The notes under the pieces were generated by a model. That model saw only the letters and a list, made by a program, of their open reading frames with translations, did not search any database and was not told the DNA's origin. The position numbers were made by a program, and so were the translations under genes. DNA of 6,089 nt from Erysipelothrix sp. UBA3377. GTDB lineage: Bacteria > Bacillota_I > Bacilli_A > Erysipelotrichales > Erysipelotrichaceae. Shown one piece after another: positions 5,804 through 6,089 of this stretch. The stretch is from contig DEQB01000036.1 of the NCBI GenBank assembly GCA_002359085.1, forward strand, positions 1 to 6,089, in the 5' to 3' direction. Position 1 is the first letter of the stretch, and every line of letters begins with the position of its first letter.

Positions 5804-5812
5804 TTTTTATAG

Positions 5813-6089
5813 TTACATTAATTTTGAGTATGAGACGGGTGATTTATAACCTAATGATGAGTGTAGTCTCTCATTGTTATACCACCAAACATGCCCACCC
5901 AATTCTCTTTCTAATTCTTCCAATGATTCAAATTTATTTTGGTATACGAATTCAAATTTTAGACTCTTAAAGTTTGCTTCAGCGACTGCGTTATCATAGG
6001 GAGTCCCTTTGTGACTCAGTGATCGCTTAATATCAAAGGTTGATAAGAGGGCTTCAATCTGTTCGTTAATAAATTCTTTTCCTCGATCG
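5813..6089 (-). CDS. IS3-family transposase (OrfB), C-terminal 91 residues, 5' end outside the window
   Basis: The reading frame enters at the right edge and ends with TAA at 5813-5815; the first complete codon is at 6086-6088. It is the end of the integrase-like DDE domain that cuts and joins the IS ends. The visible part begins DRGKEF, whose aspartate is the second catalytic residue. The catalytic glutamate lies in YDNAVAEANF exactly 35 residues later (D-35-E, the IS3 hallmark). The family tail WWYNNERLHSSLGYKSPVSY follows, with the conserved YN..R.H..LGY..P pattern. The SHKGTPYDNAVAEA block resembles IS150-like members. The first catalytic aspartate, orfA and any frameshift site are off the window, so activity cannot be judged. 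No disabling change is seen here. Confidence 0.93.
   Translation of the reverse strand, partial: DRGKEFINEQIEALLSTFDIKRSLSHKGTPYDNAVAEANFKSLKFEFVYQNKFESLEELERELGGHVWWYNNERLHSSLGYKSPVSYSKLM

Larger units (their letters stand above)
5778..6089 (-). mobile_element. IS3-family insertion sequence, right end, continues past the right edge
   Basis: The element carries the 3' part of an orfB-type DDE transposase. It is bounded at 5778 by a TGGACTGTCAACCC terminal sequence leading to TTTAGTGGACA, in the style of IS3-family terminal inverted repeats that begin with TG. The boundary is inferred from that motif alone, because the other inverted repeat and the target duplication lie outside the window. 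The IS sits downstream of rpsD, beyond the terminators, so it interrupts no recognised gene. Confidence 0.75.

Noticed and set aside
5741..5812. Plus-strand 23-codon frame starting MIIIKTNLRFNT and running into the IS
   Set aside because: There is no ribosome binding site before the ATG and the second half is IS terminal sequence. Kept only as a possible trace of an interrupted gene.
1..6089. CRISPR arrays, tRNA or rRNA genes, toxin-antitoxin or defence genes
   Set aside because: No regularly spaced repeats, no tRNA-like cloverleaf and no matching protein families were found on either strand.

Overview
The window is AT-rich DNA with strong AGGAGG-type ribosome binding sites, a zinc-finger-less ribosomal protein S4, and an ezrA / cysteine desulfurase / thiI gene order. 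This points to a low-GC Gram-positive bacterium (Bacillota). An Erysipelotrichia-like lineage is my guess from protein style only; the genus cannot be fixed from the sequence. TGG encodes Trp and all stops behave normally, so the standard code is used.

Layout: positions 1-4493 are one tightly packed minus-strand operon, transcribed right to left. Its order is ezrA (membrane-anchored cell-division regulator), a NifS/NifZ-type cysteine desulfurase, thiI (tRNA 4-thiouridine synthase) and ffh (signal recognition particle GTPase, running off the left edge). The first two junctions overlap by 20 and 14 bases. The thiI-ffh gap is 9 bases, with the ffh ribosome binding site overlapping the thiI stop. 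A strong extended -10 promoter lies just upstream of ezrA.

Positions 4500-4853 are a divergent intergenic region holding the ezrA promoter, an rpsD promoter and a long structured rpsD 5' leader. The leader folds by eye into four nested helices plus a possible pseudoknot, as expected for an S4 autoregulatory leader. rpsD (4854-5456, plus strand) follows and ends in a good intrinsic terminator.

Positions 5500-6089 are accessory DNA. They hold a minus-strand terminator, about 200 bases of unexplained sequence with a near-perfect direct repeat and a hairpin, and the right end of an IS3-family insertion sequence. The C-terminal 91 residues of its DDE transposase run off the right edge.

Functionally, the desulfurase supplies persulfide sulfur to ThiI, which thiolates U8 of tRNA. 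EzrA and Ffh are core division and protein-targeting factors that share the transcript. I see no new defence system or other undescribed machinery. The points most worth following are the rpsD leader fold, the placement of ffh behind thiI, the IS end carrying an outward -35 box, and the unassigned segment beside the IS.
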